From: Deltaproteobacteria bacterium
GTDB lineage: Bacteria > Bdellovibrionota_C > UBA2361 > J135
Direction of reading: 5' to 3'
Assembly: GCA_020635175.1 (NCBI GenBank)
Contig: JACKAH010000006.1
Span: 1-64,000, forward strand
DNA length: 64,000 nucleotides
Every line of letters begins with the position of its first letter. Within the stretch, counting starts at the first letter, position 1. The notes under the pieces were generated by a model. That model was not told where the DNA came from. It searched no databases and was given only the letters and a program-made list of their open reading frames with translations. The position numbers and the translations under genes were made by a program. This document shows, in pieces, positions 35,264-44,547 of this stretch.

Positions 35264-36506
35264 GATTTTACCTATCTTATTTTCTCTACTTATCTCATCC
35301 TCGGCTTATGCTCAGCACAACATCTCAGGGCACCTAAAAACTCAAATAACTTTTACTGATTTCAGAGCGCAAGATTTACAAAATGTGCTTGGTTCGAAGA
35401 ACAGCCTAAGCAATCAGCTAGATTTTAGGTTGAATTATGAATACATGCATGATCGATTTAAGTTTGATGCTCAAACTGAAGCACTTAGCCTTTATAGCAA
35501 TGCTTTGGATACACAAAGATCTATCTTAAATCAGAACCCCTTTGCATTGTCACAATCACTATTGATTAATGATCGTCGCAGGCTTTTTGATTTAACAAAC
35601 GAGTTCCAAGATGATACTGAAGTCACCAGTGTGGTTCGTTTAGATCGCTTATCGGCCAGCTACCTTGGCGATCAAACCGTCTTAAAAGTTGGTCGGCAGG
35701 CTTTAAGTTGGGGAAACTCTCTCATTTTTCAAGCGATTGATCCTTTTAATCCATTTTCTCCAACTGAGATTGATAAGGATTATAAGACTGGCGATGATAT
35801 GGTCTATTCACAATATCTGTTCGAATCCGGAGCCGATATACAAGCGATTGTCATCCCTCGTCGAGATCCACTTACAGGCAATCTAAACGGTGATCAGTCA
35901 ACTTTTGCAAGTAAATTTAAGGGTACCCTATCTGATTTTGAGATTGAGTATGATCTAGTAGCCGGACGGCATTACGACGAGAACATTTTGGGTATTGGAA
36001 TATCTAAGCCAATAGGTGAGGCACTTTGGAGGTTTGATGCCTCTTATACTGAGATTAATTCAGGAAACAACATTTGGAATATCGTAACAAACATAGATCA
36101 ATCTTGGGTTATTAGAGATACGAATGTTTATGGATACCTCGAACTATATCATAGTGGCCTAGGGACAAGTGAGAATAATTATCAAACAATCAAACCTGCA
36201 CTGCTTGATCGAATCAATCGAGGGGAATTGTTTACAATAGGTAAAAACTACTTGGCTTCTGGATTAAGAATCGAGCTAACCCCACTTGTAAATTTTTACC
36301 CAGTTAACATCTTGAACTTGGCAGACAGAAGCGGCTTTGCTCAATTTAAGATCCAATACGACTTTCTACAGAATACTTCATTACTGATCGGACTTAACTT
36401 ACCATATGGAGATAGAGGTACCGAATTTGGTGGAATTCCAACTGGGACGGGATCATACCTGACTGCAGGAACTAGTGGATATTTACGGCTAAGCTTTTTC
36501 TTTTAG
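35256..36506 (+). CDS. outer-membrane beta-barrel protein, DUF1302-like
   Basis: ATG 35256 is preferred to the GTG at 35253. The signal peptide ends SSAYAQ. The mature chain (about 395 residues) alternates polar and aromatic residues in strand-like stretches (LDFRLNYEYMHDRFKFDAQTEA, LKVGRQALSWGNSLIFQAIDPFNPFSP) and ends in Phe (SFFF), the usual signal for BAM-dependent barrels. The GRQ-x-SWG-N segment resembles DUF1302/OM proteins found with LolA-like exporters. It is co-translated with the ATPase and probably the outer-membrane end of the system. It overlaps bshA (convergent) by 18 bases. Confidence 0.8.
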   Translation: MNRILPILFSLLISSSAYAQHNISGHLKTQITFTDFRAQDLQNVLGSKNSLSNQLDFRLNYEYMHDRFKFDAQTEALSLYSNALDTQRSILNQNPFALSQSLLINDRRRLFDLTNEFQDDTEVTSVVRLDRLSASYLGDQTVLKVGRQALSWGNSLIFQAIDPFNPFSPTEIDKDYKTGDDMVYSQYLFESGADIQAIVIPRRDPLTGNLNGDQSTFASKFKGTLSDFEIEYDLVAGRHYDENILGIGISKPIGEALWRFDASYTEINSGNNIWNIVTNIDQSWVIRDTNVYGYLELYHSGLGTSENNYQTIKPALLDRINRGELFTIGKNYLASGLRIELTPLVNFYPVNILNLADRSGFAQFKIQYDFLQNTSLLIGLNLPYGDRGTEFGGIPTGTGSYLTAGTSGYLRLSFFF

Positions 36507-37649
36507 AATTTCGTAATAGTAAGATTCGTATTGATCTATCAACTTATCTTTACTGTACTCAGCAATGGCATACTCTCTCGCTGCCTTTGACATACGATCA
36601 TACTCTTTGTGGTTCGAAAGCAATTTAACGGCATAGCTTGCCATTGTCTCGACATCACCAATATCAGCTAAATATCCAACTTCAGCATGCTTAACGACCT
36701 CCGGAATACCTTCAGCATTCGAACCAATAACAGGCACTCCTGTACTAAGAGCTTCAAGCGCGGCCAACCCAAAGCTTTCATTGCTACTCGGCAAAAGGAA
36801 CAGATCACAGTTTCTAACTATCTCTTGTGTCAATTGCTGTTTTCCTAAGAAACAGACTTTGTTTTGAAGATTAAGATCTCTAACAAGAGCTTCTATCTTC
36901 GATCGTTCCGGACCATCTCCAACAAGAACTAGATGAGAATCAATTTGTTTTGTAACTTTCTCAAAGACCCGAATAACGTCATCGATTCTTTTTACGGGCC
37001 TAAAGTTGGACACGTGCACCAAGATCCTTCCCTTAACAGGGCAATGCCCAAGCGACTGCCTAAACTTTTCCTTTGACTCAGCATCACCCGGTGAAAACTG
37101 TTCAGAATCAATAAAGTTGGGAATAATTCTAATGTCTGTAGCAGTAGGAACATTAAGTTTATCGTAAGTAGCATTTTTCAAAAAATGTGAGGGAACCGTA
37201 ACTCCATCACTTTCTAATATTGAAAATCTTGTAATCGGCAAGTAGCTTCTCTCATTTCCAACAAGAGTTATGTCAGTTCCATGCAAGGTAGTAATAATCT
37301 TTGGTGCTTTAGCATTTAAAATCTGCTTAGCGAGATACGCACTAGTGGCATGAGGAACTGCATAATGAACATGAAAAATATCCAGATCTTCATATTGTGC
37401 TACTTCAACCATTTTAGAAGAAAGAGCTAATGAGTAGGGAGGAAAATCAAAAAGAGGATTATCGTGTACTTCAACTTCATGGAAAAATATATTCTGAGAA
37501 AACCGATTTAAGCGTCTTGGCACGTCATAGCAGATAAAATGTACTCTATGACCCCTTTGAGCCATAGCCATCCCGATCTCAGTTGCGACAACTCCACTAC
37601 CCCCAAAAGTAGGATAACAGGTAATTCCGATTTTAAGTTTCTCGCCCAT
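36489..37649 (-). CDS. bshA: N-acetyl-alpha-D-glucosaminyl L-malate synthase
   Basis: This is a GT4 glycosyltransferase of 386 residues taken from ATG 37649 (the longer frame would run into bshB1). It begins [22 protein letters not shown], the BshA signature, with [18 protein letters not shown], the E-x7-E region [22 protein letters not shown] and [16 protein letters not shown]. It joins UDP-GlcNAc and L-malate in the first step of bacillithiol synthesis. It is the last gene of an eight-gene operon, 1 base after bshB1. Confidence 0.95.
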   Translation of the reverse strand: MGEKLKIGITCYPTFGGSGVVATEIGMAMAQRGHRVHFICYDVPRRLNRFSQNIFFHEVEVHDNPLFDFPPYSLALSSKMVEVAQYEDLDIFHVHYAVPHATSAYLAKQILNAKAPKIITTLHGTDITLVGNERSYLPITRFSILESDGVTVPSHFLKNATYDKLNVPTATDIRIIPNFIDSEQFSPGDAESKEKFRQSLGHCPVKGRILVHVSNFRPVKRIDDVIRVFEKVTKQIDSHLVLVGDGPERSKIEALVRDLNLQNKVCFLGKQQLTQEIVRNCDLFLLPSSNESFGLAALEALSTGVPVIGSNAEGIPEVVKHAEVGYLADIGDVETMASYAVKLLSNHKEYDRMSKAAREYAIAEYSKDKLIDQYESYYYEILKEKA

Positions 37650-37650
37650 C

Positions 37651-38397
37651 CTATCTCTCAAAAAATAAAGCGTTATCAGTCCTGTGAGCACCAAAATGGC
37701 TTACTGGATCTGTAATTGAGAGAACCCTTTCACTTAAAAAAGCCTCTCCAAATTTTACCCCTATCTTTGCACCTATATACTCATCTCTCGCCATGATACT
37801 TGAAACATTTAACTCAGACGAAACAAGAGTTCTTGCTTGCGATTGATCAACTTTTATCTGAGACGAATAAGCTTGAATTGCTGCTAGCTTCTTTTCAATC
37901 ACGTTAGAGGTATCAACTATAAACGATGGTGAAAATTCATAACGCATTTGATAATAAAAAACTTGCGATGGGATATATCGAGGCCCTAGTTGACTTTTAA
38001 AATTTGAAAGTCCTGCAAAAAAAATTGAACGCTTAATTAACTGACTCGCAGCTTCATGATCAGGATGGCGTTCAACATGATAAGGCAACAAAACTATTTT
38101 TGGTGTAAGCTTTCTTAGAATCCCAACAACTTCTTGAACTTGATGTTCATCATGTGGATTTACTCCGCCATCTGGCAGCTTAAGGTTCTCACGTGTAGCT
38201 AATCCTAAAATTTTTGAGGCAGCTTCTGCTTCTACTTGACGTTCACTGACAGTACCTCTTGAAGCAAGCTCTCCCTCAGTAAGATCTATAACTGCTGTTG
38301 TATGCCCTTGAGTAGCTGTTTTAGCAACTGTTCCACCGCAAAAAAGCTCGACATCATCCGGATGGGGGCCAAAGGCAAGTAGATCAATCTGTTTCAT
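37651..38397 (-). CDS. bshB1: bacillithiol biosynthesis deacetylase BshB1
   Basis: This PIG-L/LmbE family metal-dependent deacetylase (248 residues) has the zinc motif FGPHPDDVE at 9-17, TEGELASRGTVSERQ, LPYHVERHPDHEAA and FYYQMRYEFSPSFIVD. It removes acetate from GlcNAc-malate in the second step. The length and wording match BshB1 rather than the related conjugate amidases. It sits between bshC (45-bp gap) and bshA (1 bp). Confidence 0.94.
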   Translation of the reverse strand: MKQIDLLAFGPHPDDVELFCGGTVAKTATQGHTTAVIDLTEGELASRGTVSERQVEAEAASKILGLATRENLKLPDGGVNPHDEHQVQEVVGILRKLTPKIVLLPYHVERHPDHEAASQLIKRSIFFAGLSNFKSQLGPRYIPSQVFYYQMRYEFSPSFIVDTSNVIEKKLAAIQAYSSQIKVDQSQARTLVSSELNVSSIMARDEYIGAKIGVKFGEAFLSERVLSITDPVSHFGAHRTDNALFFER

Positions 38398-38442
38398 CTA
38401 TGTGCACTCTCAATTCAATTTCAAATCAATTAGTACCATACT

Positions 38443-39981
38443 TTAGCCCACTACTCCATCAAGCTCGACTACCTGGTATTTCCCTAGCTGCTTTAAATCA
38501 ATTTCATTATAGATTTTGCTGACAAATTCTGATCCATAAGCAGTAAAAAAAGATGCAGCTGCAATGACTCGCTCCTGAGGCACATTATCGGGATAAAAAT
38601 ACTGAACCAAGCGATCGACCTGCTCAGTGAGAATGGCATTACGATTAACAAAGGATCTCTCTGCTTTCCGTTTAAGCTTCTCTAAGTTTTGTAAAGAAGA
38701 GTTGAGCGTCTTGGCAAGAGGACTCTTTAAGTTTTGGTCTAACTCTAATAGATGTGGTTCAATCTTAGAAAAGGAATCTTTTAAGTGCCCTTCTAATTCT
38801 TGGAAATCCTTCTCAAGATTAAATTCGACTAACTCTTTTACTAATTCAAGTTTATCCTTTCTCAAATCTTCAACATCAATTGAAAGCTTTCTAAGCAATT
38901 TTGTTTGGGCCTGCTCTGAAATAAACATCTTTGCTCGAGGAACAACTAATGGCTGAGGTAATTTAAAGAATTGATAAAGTGGCTTCAATTGAAGCCAGTA
39001 CTGAAATTCTCCGGGACCTGCAATATATGCTACAGTTTTAAATAACGAATCCTGGACAAGCGGTCTTATCAATGCACTAGTGGAAATGCGTTTCGGCTCT
39101 TCTCTTATAAGCTTTTCGATTTGCTCAGTCGAGTAACTATTGTTTTGGACTCGCATTCTCTGATTGTTTTCTGTGACGAATAGAAGTGGAGAATCTTCAC
39201 GGACATGTACTTGGGGTTTAATTCCTAGTTGACTCAATTCATTTTCACGCGTTTTCAAAACGCTAGCAATTTCTGAAGATTTACTGAACGCATCAAGGAT
39301 CAAACCTAACAACTGGGGTTTCAGATCTGCAGCATGAAAATCAAAACAGACTAATCCTAGCTCAGAACAGAATTCTCGAATTATTTCGGAAAAGACTAAA
39401 CTTAGTTTTTTACTCTCAGCATACTTATCAACGATAAGATTAAATTTTGGATCATCGATCTGCTCTTTTAAATCTTGAACATCTGAAGTGCTTAATAGAA
39501 GCTCGCCAACTGGACCCCCTAACTTACTTTGATCCATTGTGAGTTTAATCTTGCTAGTTTTAAGATCAGCATCGTAAATGTGCGCCTCTGCTATCTCATC
39601 AAAATCATGATCTTCTGATTGAAGCCAAAAAATTGGGATCACAGGAACTCTGTAGGATTTCTCTAAATCAGATGCATACTTAATAGCTGTGAGGATTTTA
39701 TAAAGTGTAAAAAGAGGGCCTCCCAATAAACCTAGCTGCTGACCTGTAACAACAAAAACTACATTAGGGTCATCTAGCTTTTCTAACTGGCTATCCACAA
39801 GTGAAGAGACCCCATCATTCTGTTCTCTTAGAGCATTAACTACTTCTGAGTGTAGTTTTCTAGTTTTAACTAGCTCAATCTGCTTTTGAACATCTTCCTC
39901 CAATAAGAATGAACGCTCAAAAAAGTTCCTAGTAGAAGGAGCTCCATTTAAAAAATCATTTAAGGGATCTAATACCTTCAT
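38443..39981 (-). CDS. bshC: bacillithiol biosynthesis cysteine-adding enzyme
   Basis: The 512-residue protein has the BshC marks: VVFVVTGQQLGLLGGPLFTLYKILTAI, VIPIFWLQSEDHDFDEI, VAYIAGPGEFQYWLQLKPLYQFFKLPQPLVVPR and a C-terminal coiled coil. It is thought to add cysteine to GlcN-malate, completing bacillithiol. The N-terminal domain is a class-I tRNA-synthetase-like fold. Its start overlaps the methyltransferase gene by 4 bases, linking the two. Confidence 0.95.
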   Translation of the reverse strand: MKVLDPLNDFLNGAPSTRNFFERSFLLEEDVQKQIELVKTRKLHSEVVNALREQNDGVSSLVDSQLEKLDDPNVVFVVTGQQLGLLGGPLFTLYKILTAIKYASDLEKSYRVPVIPIFWLQSEDHDFDEIAEAHIYDADLKTSKIKLTMDQSKLGGPVGELLLSTSDVQDLKEQIDDPKFNLIVDKYAESKKLSLVFSEIIREFCSELGLVCFDFHAADLKPQLLGLILDAFSKSSEIASVLKTRENELSQLGIKPQVHVREDSPLLFVTENNQRMRVQNNSYSTEQIEKLIREEPKRISTSALIRPLVQDSLFKTVAYIAGPGEFQYWLQLKPLYQFFKLPQPLVVPRAKMFISEQAQTKLLRKLSIDVEDLRKDKLELVKELVEFNLEKDFQELEGHLKDSFSKIEPHLLELDQNLKSPLAKTLNSSLQNLEKLKRKAERSFVNRNAILTEQVDRLVQYFYPDNVPQERVIAAASFFTAYGSEFVSKIYNEIDLKQLGKYQVVELDGVVG

Positions 39982-40712
39982 ATACCTTCTGCTATTATAA
40001 TTAGCCTATCAGAATCTTCAGAATATGAATTACCTAAATAATCACCAAAAAGATGGTTAATCTTAAAAGATGCTTGTTTAAGCATAGGCTCAATTTCATT
40101 TAGCGTGTATGCTCGAACGGACTCATTAAATTCCTTCGTGTTACCATTCTGCTCAATTGAAATTTTCTTATTTATCCTCTTAGTATTCTGGTCAAAGTTG
40201 CGAAATTCATCAATCTTTAAATCACCAATAGTTTTAACAGAATGTGCAACTAAATTTCTAATTGTTTTATTAGCGTTTAAAAAATCAAAGAAGAATCTGC
40301 CACCTCTTTTTAAAACAGATCTTACTGCTTTTAATACTGATAAATGTTCTGTGTCACTCTGAAAATATCCAAAGCTTGTAAAGAGTGATAACACAGCATC
40401 AAAGCAATTCTCTTTAAAAGGCAAAAATCTCATATCATAGCGTAAAACCCAAGAGCTTAGGTCTGGGGTTTTCTCACTAAGATCAAGTAGCAAGGCTTCT
40501 GAAAGATCACCACCTACTGCCTTTATTTTAGATTGATGGAGGTGATACAGGTGGCGTCCAGCACCGCATGCTAGGTCTAAGACAAAATCACTCTCAGAAA
40601 GGCCCAGGCTCTTACAAATAAAATCAACCTCAGATTTTGCAAGCTTAGTGTCCCGATGAGGGTAAACGGCTAAATACTCCTTGCCAAACCATTCTTTGTA
40701 CCAATCTTGCAT
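39978..40712 (-). CDS. SAM-dependent methyltransferase, candidate N-methyl-bacillithiol synthase
   Basis: This class-I methyltransferase (244 residues) has motif I VLDLACGAGRHLYHL at about 43-57, GGDLSEALL and FDAVLSLFTSFGYF. N-methyl-bacillithiol is known from Chlorobium, where a SAM methyltransferase (NmbA) makes it. The 4-base overlap with bshC and the surrounding bsh genes suggest the same role here. The enzyme could equally be an unrelated small-molecule methyltransferase; the sequence does not decide. Confidence 0.75.
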   Translation of the reverse strand: MQDWYKEWFGKEYLAVYPHRDTKLAKSEVDFICKSLGLSESDFVLDLACGAGRHLYHLHQSKIKAVGGDLSEALLLDLSEKTPDLSSWVLRYDMRFLPFKENCFDAVLSLFTSFGYFQSDTEHLSVLKAVRSVLKRGGRFFFDFLNANKTIRNLVAHSVKTIGDLKIDEFRNFDQNTKRINKKISIEQNGNTKEFNESVRAYTLNEIEPMLKQASFKINHLFGDYLGNSYSEDSDRLIIIAEGI

Positions 40713-40715
40713 TAG

Positions 40716-41510
40716 CTAACTACCTGTAGATTGATAGCTTCTAACACCAATTGTCCAAGCAAGTGCGGCAATACTAGCTGAAACAATTGCTACAAATGGG
40801 GTTAAGTAGCAAAAAAGCTCAAATCCCTGGCGCTTTAAAAAATGAGTTGCAGGATAAAATGCAACAAACGCAAATGGCACGATCCATCTCAATATGAATT
40901 GAATTACATTATTAAAAACAGGCAAGGGATATCTACCAAACGCAATCAAATTATAAACTGGTGGAGCTATTCCTACCCTATCTTCAAAATGAAATGAAAG
41001 CGAAGCAATCAGAACAAAGACTGAAAGCAGGATTACAGCTGCAGAAAAACTGCTAACTATTAACCATAGTATGTCAATCAAACTATAAGTAATTGATAAG
41101 CTTTCGGAGGCATATAACAAGGTTCCAACTCCGATACAAAGACTGCCTATACTCTCCAAGTTAAAGGATTCAAATAAGACCTGACAAGCAGAGTTAAGTG
41201 GTCGGAGTAACACTCGGTCGAATTGACCCTCGATGATATATTTATCTCCAAATCTATAAAGATTTGGAGCAACAGTCGAAAAAAGTGCCATAGAGATCAT
41301 GGCATAGCCATAAATGAATAAAACCTCACTCCTGCTCCACCCTTGTAAAGATTGTATTGTCTGGCCATCAAGTAGAAATATTACAAACAATAAGCCACCA
41401 ATCGTTACAAGCATATTCGAAAAAATTGAGGCAAAGAAGTCTCCCTTATAGGCAAGACGCTGCATCAAGAACTGCAGAAAGTATGCAAAATATATTCTGA
41501 GAGTTTTCAA
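40716..41510 (-). CDS. ABC-2 type permease of the bacillithiol operon (second subunit)
   Basis: The 264-residue protein has six hydrophobic segments (FASIFSNMLVTIGGLLFVIFLLDG, IDILWLIVSSFSAAVILLSVFVLIASLSFHF and others) and the segment RVLLRPLNSACQVLF typical of DUF990-like ABC-2 permeases. It starts next to the first permease and ends 3 bases before the methyltransferase. With the other permease and the ATPase it forms a heterodimeric exporter; the substrate is unknown. Confidence 0.88.
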   Translation of the reverse strand: MKTLRIYFAYFLQFLMQRLAYKGDFFASIFSNMLVTIGGLLFVIFLLDGQTIQSLQGWSRSEVLFIYGYAMISMALFSTVAPNLYRFGDKYIIEGQFDRVLLRPLNSACQVLFESFNLESIGSLCIGVGTLLYASESLSITYSLIDILWLIVSSFSAAVILLSVFVLIASLSFHFEDRVGIAPPVYNLIAFGRYPLPVFNNVIQFILRWIVPFAFVAFYPATHFLKRQGFELFCYLTPFVAIVSASIAALAWTIGVRSYQSTGS

Positions 41511-42332
41511 CTACCCTCCCTGCACTGAAAGCTTAGCCATCGCTTTTTTCCAAAGCAGAATCCCTATAAATACTAAAGCAACAATCCAAAACAGTTGCCC
41601 TGCTAAAACTCCCCAAATCTCTGCTTGAGGAACTTTATTTAAATAAACGAGCAACGGAATATAAGATATTGCTTTAAACGGTAGAAAATCCAGCAGAGAT
41701 TGAAACCAGGTTGGAAAAAACGACAATGGAAGCAACAAGCCTGAAAAAAGCTGCAAAAGATTATGCTTTGCTCGCATCACGCCATCTATAGATTTTAAAG
41801 AGAATGCCAAAAGTCCGATTATAAAGTTAACAGCTACAAGCACTCCAAATGCTAACAAGGTCGACAAACAGAATAATAGAAAAGTTTCCAAACTTGCAGG
41901 TGGCTGAATTGGAAAAACATATAAAATCACTACACCAATCGGTATTGAAAAAAAGAAAAATCGGAACAGCGATTCCCCAATTGCTTGAGCAAACATCATA
42001 GTTTGAAAATTCACAGGCCTTAACAGAAAGACGCTAATTTGACCTGTCCTAACCAGCTCATTCATTTCACTATCAATGTTAGAGAAATAAAAGCTCCTAG
42101 AGATCCAGCCTACGGCAACATATGTAACCATTTCCGTAAAAGTGAATCCGTTTATCGTCTCAAGCGGCGTCTTGGAGCTATAAACTGCCTTCCAGATAAA
42201 GAAGTACACAGACACGAATAACAAATAAGTAAGAATCCCAGTATAATAACGTAAGCGATAAGCAAGCATTTTGAGAAAGGCGTTCCTTATAAACGCTACG
42301 TAAACAGTACTTGTAGCAACAGACGAAGACAT
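41511..42332 (-). CDS. ABC-2 type permease of the bacillithiol operon (first subunit)
   Basis: The 273-residue protein has six predicted helices (YYTGILTYLLFVSVYFFIWKAVY, FFFSIPIGVVILYVFPI, IFWIVALVFIGILLWKKA and others) and ISVFLLRPVNFQTMMFAQAIGESLF, the same region as in its partner. Its start is one base from the ATPase stop, and it abuts the second permease without a gap. This two-permease layout is that of the viologen/DUF990-type exporters. Confidence 0.88.
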   Translation of the reverse strand: MSSSVATSTVYVAFIRNAFLKMLAYRLRYYTGILTYLLFVSVYFFIWKAVYSSKTPLETINGFTFTEMVTYVAVGWISRSFYFSNIDSEMNELVRTGQISVFLLRPVNFQTMMFAQAIGESLFRFFFFSIPIGVVILYVFPIQPPASLETFLLFCLSTLLAFGVLVAVNFIIGLLAFSLKSIDGVMRAKHNLLQLFSGLLLPLSFFPTWFQSLLDFLPFKAISYIPLLVYLNKVPQAEIWGVLAGQLFWIVALVFIGILLWKKAMAKLSVQGG

Positions 42333-42333
42333 A

Positions 42334-43338
42334 TTAAGCTGTTTTTACCCCACCTTGATAAATCTTCATCACAACCTCCTCAATACTAGGTTCGCTAACA
42401 GAAAAATCAACAACTTGATATCGAGAAGTAATCTCTTGCAATAAATCTAATGAGGAAACTAAGTGTGGATCGAAGTTTGAAACTACTCTCCTTTCTCCTT
42501 CTGGCTGAAATGCTGCCTTATCTTTGAAAATTCTATTTAGCTCATCCACCGGTGGATCTTGAGCAAGATCGATACTCAAGCGACGACCTGTTCCAGGCAA
42601 AGATTTAATATCGTTCAGCGCTCCATCATAAATTATCTTTCCATGATCTATGATAACAATTCTTTCGCAAAGTTCTTCAATCTCAGCCATATCATGAGTG
42701 GTTAAGATAATAGTTGTACCAAAGTCTTCGTTAACTTTACGCAGAAAAGCTCTTACATTATGTTTTGCAACTGCATCTAATCCTATCGTAGGCTCGTCTA
42801 GAAAAAGAACTTTTGGTTGGTGTAGTAAACTTGCTGCTAAATCACATCTCATTCTTTGCCCGAGAGAAAGCTTGCGCACAGGGGTGCGAAGCAAATCTTT
42901 AAGGCCTAAGATCTCAATTAAAATATCAAGCCGCTGTTTATATTCTTGCTCCTGCACTCCATAAATTTTTGCAAGAAGCTTAAAGGACTCGACAACTGCT
43001 ATATCCCACCATAGCTGAGTTCTTTGTCCAAAAACTACACCTATATGGCGAGTGTATTCTTTGCGTTGCCTAGCCGGATCAAAACCAAGGATGTTCATAG
43101 AACCTGAACTTGGATTTAAGATTCCTGTCATCATCTTAATACTTGTTGACTTTCCAGCACCGTTGGCACCGATATATCCAACAACTTCTCCAGGCGAAAT
43201 CTTCAATGAGATATCATCAACAGCTTTTAAAGTAGAATAGTCTCGATGAAAAAGATCCTGCAAGCTTCCAAGCACACCTTCCCTTCGAGCAAACACTTTA
43301 AAGTGCTTACTTAGATTTTCAATTTCTATATGATGCAT
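42334..43338 (-). CDS. ABC-2 type transporter ATPase of the bacillithiol operon
   Basis: The 334-residue ATPase has Walker A GYIGANGAGKST, signature RKLSLGQRMRCDLAASLLH, Walker B KVLFLDEPTIGLD and H-loop ILTTHD. A C-terminal extension of about 100 residues (ARREGVLGSLQDLFHRDY near the start and LSIDLAQDPPVDELNRIF later) is typical of the DUF990-linked exporters. It is placed between ytxJ (0-bp gap) and the permeases (1 bp), so it is fully within the bacillithiol operon. Confidence 0.92.
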   Translation of the reverse strand: MHHIEIENLSKHFKVFARREGVLGSLQDLFHRDYSTLKAVDDISLKISPGEVVGYIGANGAGKSTSIKMMTGILNPSSGSMNILGFDPARQRKEYTRHIGVVFGQRTQLWWDIAVVESFKLLAKIYGVQEQEYKQRLDILIEILGLKDLLRTPVRKLSLGQRMRCDLAASLLHQPKVLFLDEPTIGLDAVAKHNVRAFLRKVNEDFGTTIILTTHDMAEIEELCERIVIIDHGKIIYDGALNDIKSLPGTGRRLSIDLAQDPPVDELNRIFKDKAAFQPEGERRVVSNFDPHLVSSLDLLQEITSRYQVVDFSVSEPSIEEVVMKIYQGGVKTA

Positions 43339-43665
43339 TTATAAATTATTTCTTAAAGCTTCTAACGTGATGTCACTATGATTTGCATGCCAGGTTGCCT
43401 GTTGATTCTCAAACCGTAGAACCTGTGGACTCTGATGCTGAACCTTTGTTGACTCAGCTATAAAGTTTGAGACATCACGGTATTGAATAAGATCCAAAAA
43501 TGCGTGACGTTCAGAACCAGGGTGAGATTCTAAAAAACTTTTATATTGTTCCAGCGCGTACGTACTAACCGGACATCTCGTTGAATGTTTAATTAGATAA
43601 ACAGGTGCATCCGAGGAGCTTTTCAGAAAATCTTTAAATTGATCAATGGTTTTAATTTCAAGCAT
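43339..43665 (-). CDS. ytxJ: YtxJ/BrxC-type monothiol bacilliredoxin
   Basis: The start is ATG 43665, preceded by AGGGAA, giving 108 residues. The thioredoxin-fold protein has the single-Cys active site KHSTRCPVS (Cys31-Pro-Val-Ser), then VSNFIAESTKVQHQSPQVLRFENQQATWHANHSDIT, the YtxJ pattern. In Bacillus these proteins handle bacillithiolated proteins. It is the first gene of the operon that makes bacillithiol, which fits a maintenance role. Confidence 0.93.
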   Translation of the reverse strand: MLEIKTIDQFKDFLKSSSDAPVYLIKHSTRCPVSTYALEQYKSFLESHPGSERHAFLDLIQYRDVSNFIAESTKVQHQSPQVLRFENQQATWHANHSDITLEALRNNL

Positions 43666-43833
43666 AGCAAATTCCCTAGTAACTATAATAAGTTTGCCTC
43701 GAATACGACAGTACAATAGACTGACATGACGTAATATGTTCTATATTTTAAGAAAATTATTAGACAATAATCCCTAATACGTTTCTTTAAGAACTAGGTT
43801 ACAAGATTTCAAGCACTTATTTAGGCAAACGCA

Positions 43834-44538
43834 ATGACCAACTACGACGTTCTTGTTTTCGGAGCTCATCCCGATGACTCTGAGATGGCCATGGGCGGAA
43901 CACTTATCAAGCTTGTTAAGGCTGGATTTTCCGTGATGAATATATCCCTCACACAGGGAGAAATGAGTACGCACGGCACAGTCGAATCAAGAAAACTTGA
44001 GTTTGCTAATGCCGCCAAGGTAATGGGCTGTTCATCACTAATGTTAGATTTACCTGATTCAGCCTTAGAGAATGATCGAGCTTCAAGATTAAAAGCAACA
44101 GAACTAATTAGAGAATATAAACCAAAGCTTGTATTTGCACCCTACCACACCAATAATTTAGCAGAGCCTAGAGGTGTAGCAAATGTTGACCATTACGTTG
44201 CTGGTTCTATAGTTAGAGACGCCGTTAAATATGCGCGCTTGAAGAAAATCTTACCTGATTCAGAGCCACATTCGGTCAAGAAGATGTTTTTTTACATGGT
44301 GCCTAGAAACATCACCCCTAGTTTAATAGTTGATGTGACTGACGTAGAAGCAGAGCTACGCGCTGCTATCAGAGCTTATGAATCCCAAATGAGTATATCT
44401 TTCAAGGGTAAGGCTGTAGATGATTTCCTAATGAAAATGCGCAGCGCAACAGGTATTAATATTGGTGTTGAATTTGCAGAAGCTTTTGTAACCGATCAGT
44501 TTCTTGAATTCGAGCCAAAGCATTTTTTTGAGCTTTAG
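43834..44538 (+). CDS. PIG-L family deacetylase, second BshB-like enzyme
   Basis: The 234-residue protein has zinc motif AHPDDSEMAMGGT, SLTQGEMSTHGTVESRK, FAPYHTNNLAEPRGVANVDHY and FYMVPRNITPSLIVDVTD. It is a paralogue of BshB1 with an insertion before the His of the second metal site. It might act as a second deacetylase, a bacillithiol S-conjugate amidase (BshB2/Bca type), or on another GlcNAc compound. It diverges from the bacillithiol operon across a 168-bp gap, so shared control is possible. Confidence 0.85.
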   Translation: MTNYDVLVFGAHPDDSEMAMGGTLIKLVKAGFSVMNISLTQGEMSTHGTVESRKLEFANAAKVMGCSSLMLDLPDSALENDRASRLKATELIREYKPKLVFAPYHTNNLAEPRGVANVDHYVAGSIVRDAVKYARLKKILPDSEPHSVKKMFFYMVPRNITPSLIVDVTDVEAELRAAIRAYESQMSISFKGKAVDDFLMKMRSATGINIGVEFAEAFVTDQFLEFEPKHFFEL

Positions 44539-44547
44539 TTAATACTC

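Noticed and set aside
44539..44547. rpmF after the DUF177 gene
   Set aside because: Only 9 bases separate the DUF177 stop from the convergent PIG-L gene; no L32 sequence is present.
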